64,000 bases of DNA from NCBI RefSeq assembly GCF_000381925.1, contig NZ_KB907307.1:2728001-2792000 (forward strand). The letters run 5' to 3'. This document shows, piece after piece, positions 1-8,351 of the stretch (position 1 is its first letter; each line of letters starts with the position of its first letter). A program made the translations under genes and the position numbers. Source of the DNA: Nocardia sp. BMG111209 (lineage in GTDB: Bacteria; Actinomycetota; Actinomycetes; Mycobacteriales; Mycobacteriaceae). A model generated the notes under the pieces. It was not told the DNA's origin and ran no database searches. It worked only from the letters and a program-made list of their open reading frames with translations.

Positions 1-565
1 GATAGTTCAGCTTGGTCGGATTCTCCGAGAAGGAGACCGAGTGGCAGCCCTTCTTCGCCAGCCGCCGCACCTCGTCGGCCATCAGCTGCGGATCCCAGAT
101 CGGGGGCAGCCCGAGCGGGATCATGCGGCCGGGGTGCGCGCCGCACCACTCGTCGACATGCCAGTCGTTGTAGGCGCGCAACACCGCCAGGCCGAGATCC
201 TTGTCCTGCGCGCGGGCGAAGTACTGCCCGCAGAACTGCGGATAGGACGGGAAGTTCATCGAGGCGGCGACGCCGTTGGCGTCCATGTCGCGGATCCGCG
301 CCTCGATGTCGTGACAGCCCTCGCGGATCTCGCTGAACTTGGTCGGTTCCGCGCCGTACTCGTCCGGCGGGCGACCGGCGACGGCGTTGAGACCCACGTT
401 GGTGGCCTCCTGACCCTCGAACACCCAGGCGTCGGTACCGTCGGCGCGCTGCACGACCTTCGGCGCCTGATCCCGGTACTTCACGGGAATGTGGTTGCGG
501 AACATATCGGGCGGTTCCACGAGATGATCATCGACCGACACCAGCACCAGGTCGTTCATGTCCAT
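1..565 (-). CDS. amidohydrolase family protein, N-terminal part (3' end outside window)
   Basis: The frame read from ATG at 565 stays open to base 1, giving the first 188 residues of a metal-dependent amidohydrolase (amidohydrolase_2 type). It opens with the characteristic SVDDHLVEPPDMF stretch (metal-ligand region), followed by an IRDMDANGVAASMNFPSY-like segment and AYNDWHVDEWCGAHPGRMIPL. An AAGGAG ribosome site sits 6 bases upstream of ATG 565; a second in-frame ATG (559) follows. It is clearly related to the complete amidohydrolase at 42086-43297. It diverges from the VWA/ATPase operon and may act in the same pathway. The family contains hydrolases and decarboxylases; the substrate cannot be read from the sequence. 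Confidence 0.88.
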   Translation of the reverse strand, partial: MDMNDLVLVSVDDHLVEPPDMFRNHIPVKYRDQAPKVVQRADGTDAWVFEGQEATNVGLNAVAGRPPDEYGAEPTKFSEIREGCHDIEARIRDMDANGVAASMNFPSYPQFCGQYFARAQDKDLGLAVLRAYNDWHVDEWCGAHPGRMIPLGLPPIWDPQLMADEVRRLAKKGCHSVSFSENPTKLNY

Positions 566-762
566 GTCGTACTCCTTGTTCTGCGGTGCCGGGGGGCGGA
601 CTCGGCCGGCACGTGCGCGCGACCGGGGGTGGACAATCCGGCCGGATCGTCGGGGGCCGAATGCGCTTCCGCCGGTGCGGGACTCGAGGATCGGGGCAGT
701 TCCGGCGTCCGCCGGGATCCGGTGCGAAGACGATTGACTGCCGGTGCCCCGGACTCTACTTT

Positions 763-777
763 GGAACAGATATTTGG
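763..777. promoter_or_regulatory. shared operator/promoter element, copy 1
   Basis: GGAACAGATATTTGG lies 36-50 bases upstream of the VWA start. Read on the minus strand it is CCAAATATCTGTTCC, matching the copy at 2520-2533 base for base over CAAATATCTGTTCC and the copy at 3528-3540 at 11 of 13 positions. The element is an imperfect palindrome centred on ATAT. A regulator site is the likeliest reading; the regulator is unknown. Confidence 0.55.
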
Positions 778-812
778 TCAATACCGATCGCGCTCGGCGG
801 CAAGGAGTCCCG

Positions 813-2468
813 ATGGCAGACGACGAGATGGGCCGGCTCGCCATGCTGGCCTCCGCGCTGGCGGGCCGGACGGTGACGGTCGCCGCGCTGCCCGCCGGCG
901 AACCGGCCTGGACCGACGGCCGGACGGTGTACCTCGACGCCACGGCCGAACCCCGCGAGCGGCTCGAGGCACTGGCCGTCCAGGCCTCACTGCTCGCCGG
1001 CGGCGGGCTCGCGCCCGATATCGTCCGGCGGCTCGCGCACCGGCGCACCCTCACCCGGCGCTACCTCGCGATCGAGGGCCGCCGCGCGCTACTCGCCAAT
1101 GCGTGGCTGCCGCCCGGTGCGCTCGGCGCGCTGCCGGCCGGAACCTGCACTGCCGCAACGCCGGCCGAATCCCTGGCCGCGGCCGCCGGCCGGTCCCCGA
1201 TCGCGGACCCGCCCGCCGCGTTCGGCGTGATCCGGCCGGCCGCCCTGCTCGCCGCCGGGCGGGCGGGCGGACAGGCGGGTGACGCGGCGCATGTGCCACG
1301 GCGGCGATCCGGCGCGGAACTGCCCGGCCCGGACGAGGATTCGGCCGAGGACCACGCGACGTCCGATCCGTTCTCCAGCCCGGTCGGCGGCGCGGGCGCC
1401 CTCGGCGCACTGCTCGCGCGGCTGACGAGCGCCACGCGCCGGCTCTCCGGCGGCGGCCCGCCCGGCGCGGACGCGCCGACCCATGCCCGGCGCTCGGCGA
1501 CCCGCGGCGCCGGGGCCGTCGTCTCCACGGCGGCCGCGGTGGGTGCGGACGACGCCCGGCCCGGCGCCTCCGGGGCACGCTATCCCGAATGGGACTGTCA
1601 CCGTGGGCATTACCGGCAGGCGTGGTGCACCGTGATCGAAATCGAGGCCCCGCGCACCGAATCCGCCCCGGCCGCGCCGGACACCCGCGCGCTGCGAACC
1701 TCGCTGGCCCGGCTGGGACTCGGCTTCACCCATCGGCGCCGGCAGCCCCAGGGCGACGACATCGATGTGGACGCGGCCGTGGCGATGCGGGTCGAGACGG
1801 CGGCCGGTTCCACCCCCGACGAGGCCGTCTACGTGGCCAATCTCCGTCGCCGGCACGACCTTTCGGTGCTGATCCTGCTGGATGTGTCGGGATCGGCCGC
1901 CGAGGCCGGGACCGCCGGGCGCACCGTGCACGAACAGCAGCGCGAGGCGGCGGCCGCCCTCGCCGGGGCCCTGCACGAACTGGGCAATCGGGTCGCGGTG
2001 TTCGCCTACAGTTCCCAGGGCCGCTCGGCGGTGCACCTGACGCCGATCAAGCGGTTCGACGATCGGCTCGACGCCGCCGCGACGGCCCGGCTGCACGGCG
2101 TGCGGCCGGGGGCCTATTCGCGGCTCGGGGCCGCGATCCGGCACGGCACGGCGATTCTGCGGGAGCGGTCCGGCACACCGCGGCGGCTGCTGGTCGTACT
2201 GTCGGACGGACTGGCCTACGACCACGGCTATGAGCGCGCCTACGGCGCCGCCGACGCGCGAAAGGCGCTCGCGGAGGCCGGGAACGAGGGTATCGGCTGT
2301 CTGTGCCTGACGATCGGCGCCGCCACCGATGCCGAGGCGCTGCGGCAGGTGTTCGGCGCCGCGGCCCACGCCACGATCGACCGGCCCGACCGGCTGCGCG
2401 GACTCGCCGGGCCGCTGCTGCGACTCGCGCTCGACCGCGCCGATATCCGGCGCCGGCGGCCGGCGTGA
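813..2468 (+). CDS. VWA domain protein, NorD-like (partner of a MoxR/CbbQ-type ATPase)
   Basis: 551 residues, NorD/CbbO-type. The N-terminal half is Ala/Gly/Pro-rich and poorly conserved. From about residue 257 (RYPEWD) the family signature begins, then GDDIDVDAAV (314-323), and a C-terminal von Willebrand A domain with an intact MIDAS motif DVSGS at 357-361, YSRLGAAIRHG near 435-445 and LSDG at 463-466. Such proteins work with a hexameric AAA+ ATPase to remodel or load metal into a client enzyme (known for NO reductase and Rubisco). ATG 813 is chosen because AAGGAG lies 5 bases before it. The ATPase follows at 2654. No NO reductase or Rubisco gene is nearby, so the client is unknown. Confidence 0.88.
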   Translation: MADDEMGRLAMLASALAGRTVTVAALPAGEPAWTDGRTVYLDATAEPRERLEALAVQASLLAGGGLAPDIVRRLAHRRTLTRRYLAIEGRRALLANAWLPPGALGALPAGTCTAATPAESLAAAAGRSPIADPPAAFGVIRPAALLAAGRAGGQAGDAAHVPRRRSGAELPGPDEDSAEDHATSDPFSSPVGGAGALGALLARLTSATRRLSGGGPPGADAPTHARRSATRGAGAVVSTAAAVGADDARPGASGARYPEWDCHRGHYRQAWCTVIEIEAPRTESAPAAPDTRALRTSLARLGLGFTHRRRQPQGDDIDVDAAVAMRVETAAGSTPDEAVYVANLRRRHDLSVLILLDVSGSAAEAGTAGRTVHEQQREAAAALAGALHELGNRVAVFAYSSQGRSAVHLTPIKRFDDRLDAAATARLHGVRPGAYSRLGAAIRHGTAILRERSGTPRRLLVVLSDGLAYDHGYERAYGAADARKALAEAGNEGIGCLCLTIGAATDAEALRQVFGAAAHATIDRPDRLRGLAGPLLRLALDRADIRRRRPA

Positions 2469-2519
2469 CCGGCCACCCCGGCCGGACCGGCGGATTTCCA
2501 CCCGCCCGAACGGTTGTAT

Positions 2520-2533
2520 CAAATATCTGTTCC
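2520..2533. promoter_or_regulatory. shared operator/promoter element, copy 2
   Basis: CAAATATCTGTTCC lies in the gap between the VWA gene and the leader peptide/ATPase unit, about 65 bases before ATG 2598. It is the exact inverted counterpart of the element at 763-776. This suggests that the ATPase unit has its own promoter under the same control. Confidence 0.55.
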
Positions 2534-2597
2534 ACGCTACGCTGTGGTCTGCCCGGGTCGGGGATCTGCGACCCGGGACTCAATCCAAGGAGAAGCG

Positions 2598-2657
2598 ATG
2601 TCTGGCATCGACGCCGGCGCACCTTCCGGCACTTCCGCGCGAACGGCCCGCGTATGA
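2598..2657 (+). CDS. 19-codon leader peptide, overlapping the ATPase start
   Basis: A short frame (MSGIDAGAPSGTSARTARV) has an excellent AAGGAG ribosome site 5 bases before its ATG, and its TGA (2655-2657) overlaps the ATPase ATG (2654-2656). The ATPase ATG has no convincing ribosome site of its own. This is the layout of translational coupling: ribosomes ending the leader would reinitiate on the ATPase. No known peptide family; it may only set expression. Confidence 0.5.
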   Translation: MSGIDAGAPSGTSARTARV

Positions 2658-3484
2658 CGACCTCCGCCACCGCGAAACGACCGCAGCCCGCGCCGCCCGG
2701 CCGCCCGTACTACCTCCCGGTGGGCAACGAGGAGGCGGTGTTCGAAGCCGCCTACCATCAAGGACTCTCGATCGTCCTGAAGGGGCCGACCGGCTGCGGC
2801 AAGACCCGGTTCGTCGAGGCGATGGCGCATCGGCTCGGACGGCCGCTGATCACCGTCGCCTGTCACGACGATCTCACCACCGCCGACCTCGTCGGCCGAT
2901 ACCTGTTGCGCGGCGGCGATACCGAGTGGGTCGACGGTCCGCTGACGCGCGCGGTGCGCGAGGGCGCCATCTGCTATCTCGACGAGGTGGTCGAGGCGCG
3001 CCAGGACACCACCGTGGTCCTGCACCCGCTGGCCGATCACCGGCGCGAGCTCCCGATCGAACGGCTCGGGGTAACCCTCGCCGCCGCACCGGGATTCGGC
3101 CTGGTCGTGTCCTACAACCCGGGCTATCAGAGTGTGCTCAAGGATCTCAAGGATTCGACCCGCCAGCGCCTGGTCGCGATCGAATTCTCCTTTCCGGCAC
3201 CGGATCTGGAGCAGCGCATCGTCTCCCGCGAGGCCGGGGTCGACGAGGCGACGGCCGCGCTGCTGGTGCGGCTGGCCGGGGCGATCCGCCGGTTGGAGAC
3301 CAGCGGGCTGCGCGAGGTGTCCTCCACCCGCGTACTCGTCGCCACCGGCCGCCTGATCGCCGCGGGGCTCGATCCGCGGGCGGCCGCGGTGGCGGCCATC
3401 GCGGGCCCGCTCACCGACGATCCGGCGATCACCCGCGGTCTCATCGAGATGATCGACGTGTACCTGGGCACACCCGGCGCCTGA
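2654..3484 (+). CDS. AAA+ ATPase of the MoxR/CbbQ/NorQ family
   Basis: 276 residues. Walker A GPTGCGKT at 44-51, Walker B CYLDEV at 107-112 and sensor-1 SYNPGYQ at 153-159 place it in the CbbQ/NirQ/NorQ family of hexameric chaperone ATPases. Such proteins pair with a VWA protein, here the gene directly upstream. The start is fixed by the TGA/ATG overlap with the 19-codon leader at 2598-2657. The body is well conserved through LKDSTRQRLVAIEF to the C-terminal helical lid. It probably activates a metalloenzyme; the P450 or an enzyme outside the window are candidates, but this is inference. Confidence 0.93.
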   Translation: MTTSATAKRPQPAPPGRPYYLPVGNEEAVFEAAYHQGLSIVLKGPTGCGKTRFVEAMAHRLGRPLITVACHDDLTTADLVGRYLLRGGDTEWVDGPLTRAVREGAICYLDEVVEARQDTTVVLHPLADHRRELPIERLGVTLAAAPGFGLVVSYNPGYQSVLKDLKDSTRQRLVAIEFSFPAPDLEQRIVSREAGVDEATAALLVRLAGAIRRLETSGLREVSSTRVLVATGRLIAAGLDPRAAAVAAIAGPLTDDPAITRGLIEMIDVYLGTPGA

Positions 3485-3527
3485 ACCCGGCCGGCAACCG
3501 GCGGACCGGTGTGTCCCCGGTCAAAAA

Positions 3528-3540
3528 CAAATATTCGTTC
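3528..3540. promoter_or_regulatory. shared operator/promoter element, copy 3
   Basis: CAAATATTCGTTC lies 45-57 bases before ATG 3585 and differs from copies 1 and 2 only in the two central bases (TC for CT). With flanking bases, AACAAATATTCGTT is a near-perfect 14-bp palindrome. Also shared with copy 2 is a downstream ACGCT. Confidence 0.55.
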
Positions 3541-3584
3541 ACACGCTCGGCTCCGCCGGGCCCCAGCTCCTCCCGGGAGGTCAT

Positions 3585-4700
3585 ATGTCCTACGAAAGTG
3601 CCGCCGAGCCGATCAAGGTCGGCTACCTGATGGATTTCACCCTACCGCCGGGCTTTCCGGAGGAGATGAAGGCCGACTTCACCCGGGTCTTCGACCTCGT
3701 CTTCGAGGAGGCCCACGAGCAGGGCCTGCTGGACCGCCGGGTGCAGATGATCTACCGCGAGGTGGAAGGGCTGCCCAAGGGCAGCGTCAAGGCGGTGATC
3801 GACGCCTACGGGGAACTCGTCGACGAGGGCTGCCTGGTCGTGTTCGGCCCCAACATCACCGACAACGCCGTACCCACCCGGGAGGCGATCGAGGAGCGGT
3901 TCCGGGTGCCCGCGATCAGCGTGACCGGTACCGACGACTGGCTGGGCGAGTGGACCTTCGCATTCCCGCAGGGGTCGATGACCGATGAGCCGATCTTCCT
4001 GGTCGACCTGATCGCGCAGCGCGGGATCACCGAGATCGGGGTGCTGGCCGAGCAGAGCCTGATCGGCGAGAGCTATCTGCGCAACCTCCGGGATGCCGCC
4101 CGCCGCAAGGGAATCCGGATCGTGGCCGAGGCCGTGATCGCGCAGACCGCGCAGGACATCACCACCGCCGTGCGCACCCTCCACGATGCGAAGGCCGAGG
4201 CGATCGTCCATCTGGGCTTCGGATTCGGCATCGTGTTCGTCAATCCGGCACTGGAGGCGGTCGGCTGGGATCCGCCGCGATTCACCACCACCGCATTCCA
4301 GAACGCCTGGGTGAACCCGATCATGTGGAACGCGTTCATGGGCTGGATCGGCGTCGACCAGTACGACGAGGGCAACCCGATCGGACAGGACTTCCTCGAC
4401 CGCTACGCGGCGAAGTACGACGGCCGGCGGCCCGAATACTGTGTGCCGGTGGTGAATCGGGATGTCGCCGCCACCCTGGTCCGCGCCTTCACCGACGCGC
4501 ATCCGCTCAGCCCGCGCGGCGTCAAGGAGGCCCTGGAGCGGGTCAAGATGCTGCCCGCCGCCTCCGGTGCGCCGGGAACCCGTGTCTCGCTGGGTAAATG
4601 GACGCGCCGCGCCTGGATGGGCGCGGGCTACCTGGTGGCCCGGACCCTCGATCCCGACGGCGTCAACTCCCATCTCGTCGCCCGATTCGGCCAGGAGTGA
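3585..4700 (+). CDS. type I periplasmic-binding-fold protein without signal peptide
   Basis: 371 residues resembling the branched-chain amino acid/amide binding proteins of ABC transporters (IKVGYLMDF start; VVFGPNITDNAVPTREAIEE ligand-cleft segment; ISVTGTDDW; IGVLAEQSLIGESYLRNL). The chain begins directly with the mature fold: MSYESAAEPIKVGY has no hydrophobic leader or lipobox, so it is probably cytoplasmic. No permease or ATPase gene of that transporter type adjoins it. GGGAGG lies 4 bases before ATG 3585. It may be a cytoplasmic ligand sensor or carrier for the pathway; that role is inference. Confidence 0.8.
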   Translation: MSYESAAEPIKVGYLMDFTLPPGFPEEMKADFTRVFDLVFEEAHEQGLLDRRVQMIYREVEGLPKGSVKAVIDAYGELVDEGCLVVFGPNITDNAVPTREAIEERFRVPAISVTGTDDWLGEWTFAFPQGSMTDEPIFLVDLIAQRGITEIGVLAEQSLIGESYLRNLRDAARRKGIRIVAEAVIAQTAQDITTAVRTLHDAKAEAIVHLGFGFGIVFVNPALEAVGWDPPRFTTTAFQNAWVNPIMWNAFMGWIGVDQYDEGNPIGQDFLDRYAAKYDGRRPEYCVPVVNRDVAATLVRAFTDAHPLSPRGVKEALERVKMLPAASGAPGTRVSLGKWTRRAWMGAGYLVARTLDPDGVNSHLVARFGQE

Positions 4701-4702
4701 CC

Positions 4703-5842
4703 ATGACGACGAAACCTGTGAGAATCGCCGCCGATGTCAGCGGTCCCACGCCGCGGAAGTTTCCGCTGTGGCCGGTGATCTGGACCGCGCTCGCTCTCGT
4801 GGTGCTGATCCTGATCGGTTACCACGCCCGGGTGGGCGCGGTGTCCGCGCGCATCCGCACACCCGGTTTCCCGGACGGTCCCGCGCCGCGCCCGGTCGAT
4901 CCGCTGTTCGGTTACCACCACTGGGTGGCGTTGCTGCAGATCCTGACCGTCGTGATGGTGGTTCAGATGCTCGGGCTGCTGGTCTGGGCGATCCGCCGCC
5001 ATCCCGGCCATCCCTATCTGCTGATGGGTGTGGTCACCACGCTGATCGTGTGGCAGGACCCGATCATGAACTGGTCGCCGTTCGCGGTCTACAACCCCGA
5101 TCTGGCGCACTGGCCGGAGGATTGGCCGCTGGTGTCGTTGTCGCCGACGGTCGAGCCCTTCCTCGTGATCGGTTACGCCTCCTTCTATTTCGGCCCCTAC
5201 TTCCTGGCGAATCCGGTGCTGAAGCGGATCCAGGCCGCCCGGCCGACGGATTCGTTCGTCTGGCGCCATCCGCTGATCTCGCTGACCGTGCTGCTGCTGG
5301 TGTTCGGCTTCGTGATGGACATGATCCTCGAGGTCACGCTGGTGCGGACCGGGATGTACATCTATTCGCAGGTCATCCCGTTCGGGTCGATATTCGTCGG
5401 CCGCCCTTGGCAATTCCCGCTGCTGTGGGAGTCGACGCTGGTGTGCCTGGTGATGATTCCGGCCGGGATCCTGGTGTACCGGGACGACACCGGGCGCACG
5501 GTCGCCGAGAAGCTCGCGCGCCGGGCCCGGCTGTTTCCCGGCCGACCGGCGCTGGGCATGTTCGCCGTGATGTTCGTGATCATCAACATCGCGTACTTCG
5601 CCTACGGCTTCGGCTTCCAGCTCATCAAGATCAGCGGCACGGCCACCTCCGTCGCCTGCCCCTGGCCCTATCCGGAGGCGAAAGTGTACGACCCCCAGGG
5701 CATGTACGAGAAGAACGGTCAGCCCGGCCCGTATTCGGTGGGGATCTGGTCCACCTGGATGAGCGGCCAGCCGCACGGCCGGCCCGATGTGAGTCTCCCC
5801 GCCGGCGGCGGCCGTTGCGCCCCGGAGCCGCATCATGGCTGA
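4703..5842 (+). CDS. AveC-like integral membrane protein (spirocyclase AveC family)
   Basis: 379 residues with about seven hydrophobic segments (for example 20-42, 80-105, 110-125, 152-172, 195-218, 250-268 and 290-312). The sequence has the family's recurrent features: GYHHWVALLQIL, WQDPIMNWSPFAVYNP, SPTVEPFLVIGYASFYF and a conserved WQFPLLWES. Streptomyces AveC shapes the avermectin spiroketal, but relatives in Nocardia and mycobacteria sit in degradation clusters and have no assigned reaction. ATG 4703 is two bases after the previous stop, with AGGAG inside the preceding gene; the 3' end overlaps the next gene by 8 bases. Tight operon. Confidence 0.8.
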   Translation: MTTKPVRIAADVSGPTPRKFPLWPVIWTALALVVLILIGYHARVGAVSARIRTPGFPDGPAPRPVDPLFGYHHWVALLQILTVVMVVQMLGLLVWAIRRHPGHPYLLMGVVTTLIVWQDPIMNWSPFAVYNPDLAHWPEDWPLVSLSPTVEPFLVIGYASFYFGPYFLANPVLKRIQAARPTDSFVWRHPLISLTVLLLVFGFVMDMILEVTLVRTGMYIYSQVIPFGSIFVGRPWQFPLLWESTLVCLVMIPAGILVYRDDTGRTVAEKLARRARLFPGRPALGMFAVMFVIINIAYFAYGFGFQLIKISGTATSVACPWPYPEAKVYDPQGMYEKNGQPGPYSVGIWSTWMSGQPHGRPDVSLPAGGGRCAPEPHHG

Positions 5843-6860
5843 GCAGCGCAGTGTTCTCATCACCGGCGCCTCGCGCGGGCTGGGCCTGGCCTCGGCGAAG
5901 CATCTCTACGCGCGCGGCTGGACCGTCGTGGCGGCCATGCGGTCCCCCGAAACCGGGCTCGACCGGCTGCGCGCCGAAACCGGTGCGGCACAGAATGATT
6001 CGCGACTGATCGGATTACGGCTGGATCTGACCGACGCCACCTCCGTCGCCGAGGCCGCGGAAACGGCCGTCGAACGGATCGGTGCGCCGTACGCCGTGGT
6101 GCACAATGCGGGCATCTCGGCCGCGGGCATGGTGGAGGAAGCGCCGTCGGAGTTGTGGGAGCGGATGTTCGCCACCCACCTGCTCGGCCCGGTGGCCCTC
6201 ACCAAGGCCCTGCTCCCCGCGATGCGCGCGGCGGGACGCGGCCGGATCGTCCTGGTGTCCAGCGCCGGTGGCGTGCGCGGAATGCCCGGCATCGCACCCT
6301 ATTCCGCGGCCAAGGGCGCACTCGAACGCTGGGGCGAATCGCTGGCCGGGGAGATCGCGCCGTTCGGCCTCGGGGTGTCGATCCTGGTGACCGGCACCTA
6401 CGACACCGACATCATCACCGACGCGGGCACCACCGACGACCGGGACTTCGCCGGGCCGTACGCGCGATTGCACGAATCGACCGATACCCGTGGGCGATTC
6501 GCCGTCCGCTTCGCCCGGCCACCCGAGCGGTTCGCGGCCGGCCTGAGCAAGGCGCTGGACCACCGCGGCCCGTTCCGGCGCCGGCCGGTCGGCCCCGACG
6601 CGCGAATGTTGTTGCTGGCGGCCAGAATTCTGCCGCCGTCCGGGATGCATCAGATGTCCCGGCTGGCGCTGGGACTGCCGCGGCACGGCGCACTGCGCGG
6701 CGGGACCGTCCCGCTCACCGTGAGCCAGCGCGCGATGATCTCCGCCGCGCGGGTCCTGCCCGCGCCCGCGATGCAGCGAATCGCCTTGCTGGCCACGCGT
6801 TTCGCACCCAAGCCCGGTTCGCCGGACACCCCGACGCCAGAGAGCGACAACCATGCCTGA
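5835..6860 (+). CDS. short-chain dehydrogenase/reductase
   Basis: 341 residues, classical SDR with a long C-terminal extension. Cofactor motif TGASRGLG near residues 10-17, NAG at 90-92 (HNAGIS), catalytic Ser in VLVSSAGG and YSAAK with catalytic Tyr and Lys. Likely oxidises or reduces an alcohol/ketone on a hydrophobic substrate. The start overlaps the AveC-like gene by 8 bases and the end overlaps the aldehyde dehydrogenase by 8, so translation is coupled through all three. The extension of about 90 residues (rich in LLLAARILPP-type segments) may bind membrane or lipid substrates; this last point is inference. Confidence 0.9.
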   Translation: MAEQRSVLITGASRGLGLASAKHLYARGWTVVAAMRSPETGLDRLRAETGAAQNDSRLIGLRLDLTDATSVAEAAETAVERIGAPYAVVHNAGISAAGMVEEAPSELWERMFATHLLGPVALTKALLPAMRAAGRGRIVLVSSAGGVRGMPGIAPYSAAKGALERWGESLAGEIAPFGLGVSILVTGTYDTDIITDAGTTDDRDFAGPYARLHESTDTRGRFAVRFARPPERFAAGLSKALDHRGPFRRRPVGPDARMLLLAARILPPSGMHQMSRLALGLPRHGALRGGTVPLTVSQRAMISAARVLPAPAMQRIALLATRFAPKPGSPDTPTPESDNHA

Positions 6861-8337
6861 CACCCTGAAGGTCGGCTACGAGCCGCGGATGATGATCGAC
6901 GGCAGGCTCGTCTCGGGCGAGGCCGGCACCTTCGCGAATATCAATCCGGCCACCGAGGAGGTCCTCGGCGAGGTCGCCGACGCCTCCACCGGCGATATGC
7001 ACCGCGCGATCGACGCGGCCCGCCGGGCCTTCGACGAGACCGACTGGTCGCGCAACCACATGTTCCGCAAGCGGTGCCTGGAACAGTTGCAGACCGCGAT
7101 CGAGGCCGAGCGCGAGCCGTTGCGCGAGGAACTGATTCGTGAGGTGGGCTGCCCGCGCGCGGTAACGGCCGGACCGCAACTGGACGCTCCGCTGTCCGAC
7201 GGGCTGAAATATCCCGCGCATCTGATCGGCACCTTCGGGTGGGAAACCGATCTCGGCGACAGCTTCGTCGCCCTCACCGGGCGGCTGACCCGCCGCAAGG
7301 TATGGCACGAACCCGTCGGCGTGGTCGGCGCGATCACCCCGTGGAATTTCCCGTTCGAGGTCACGATCCACAAGCTGGGCCAGGCGCTGGCCACCGGGAA
7401 TACGGTCGTGCTGAAACCGGCCCCGGACACACCGTTCAACGCCACCCGGCTGGGCCGTCTGATCGCCGAAGCCACCGATATCCCCGCCGGCGTGGTCAAT
7501 GTCGTCACCGCCTCCGACCATCTCGTCGGTGAGGAACTGACGCTGTCGCCGAAGGTCGACATGATCTCGTTCACCGGTTCGACGGCGGTGGGCAAACGGA
7601 TCATGGAAAAAGGCAGCGCCACCATGAAACGCCTCTTCCTCGAGCTCGGCGGCAAATCCGCGACGATCGTGCTCGAGGACGCGGATCTGAACACCGCGTG
7701 CATGATCGGGATCGGGCCGCTACTGCACGCGGGCCAGGCGTGCGCGGCGCCGACGCGAATGTTGTTGCCCCGCTCGCGATACGACGAGGGTATCGCGATC
7801 CTGCGCGGGATCTACGAGAACATCGCGGCCGGGGATCCGCAGGATCCGAGCACGCTGTGCGGTCCGGTCATCTCGGCGAAGCAGCGGGAGCGGGTGCTCG
7901 GCTATATCCGCAAGGGCATCGACGAGGGCGCGAATCTGCTCGTCGGCGGGACCGAGCCGCCCGCGGGCTTCGACAAGGGATTCTGGGTCACCCCGACCCT
8001 TTTCATCGACGTGGACAACTCCATGACGATCGCGCAGGAGGAGATCTTCGGACCGGTGCTGGTGGTCGTTCCCTACGACGACGAACAGGACGCGATCCGC
8101 ATCGCCAACGACAGCCCCTACGGCCTGGCCGGGAATGTGATGTCGAGTTCGCTGGATCACTCGCTGGCGGTGGCGCGCCGATTGCGCGCGGGATTCATCG
8201 GTCTCAACGGCGGCGCCGGATACGGCGCCGACGTGCCGTTCGGGGGCTACAAGAACAGCGGTGTGGGCCGGCAGAACGGTACGGCCGGATTCGGCCAGTA
8301 CACCGAGGTCAAATCCGTCGCCTACCCGGTCGACTGA
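6853..8337 (+). CDS. aldehyde dehydrogenase, NAD(P)-dependent
   Basis: 494 residues, full-length ALDH superfamily member. PWNFPF (Asn165), the cofactor-binding FTGSTAVG at 240-247, catalytic Glu264 in LELGGKS and nucleophile Cys297 in GQACAAP are all present, with a normal C-terminal PFGGYKNSGVG segment. It should oxidise an aldehyde made by the neighbouring SDR/P450 enzymes to a carboxylic acid. It overlaps the SDR upstream by 8 bases and is followed 14 bases later by the P450. Confidence 0.95.
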   Translation: MPDTLKVGYEPRMMIDGRLVSGEAGTFANINPATEEVLGEVADASTGDMHRAIDAARRAFDETDWSRNHMFRKRCLEQLQTAIEAEREPLREELIREVGCPRAVTAGPQLDAPLSDGLKYPAHLIGTFGWETDLGDSFVALTGRLTRRKVWHEPVGVVGAITPWNFPFEVTIHKLGQALATGNTVVLKPAPDTPFNATRLGRLIAEATDIPAGVVNVVTASDHLVGEELTLSPKVDMISFTGSTAVGKRIMEKGSATMKRLFLELGGKSATIVLEDADLNTACMIGIGPLLHAGQACAAPTRMLLPRSRYDEGIAILRGIYENIAAGDPQDPSTLCGPVISAKQRERVLGYIRKGIDEGANLLVGGTEPPAGFDKGFWVTPTLFIDVDNSMTIAQEEIFGPVLVVVPYDDEQDAIRIANDSPYGLAGNVMSSSLDHSLAVARRLRAGFIGLNGGAGYGADVPFGGYKNSGVGRQNGTAGFGQYTEVKSVAYPVD

Positions 8338-8351
8338 AAGAGGTATCAGCA

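Noticed and set aside
4703..5842. Calling the AveC-like gene part of a spiroketal antibiotic cluster
   Set aside because: No polyketide synthase genes; the neighbours are dehydrogenases and a P450.
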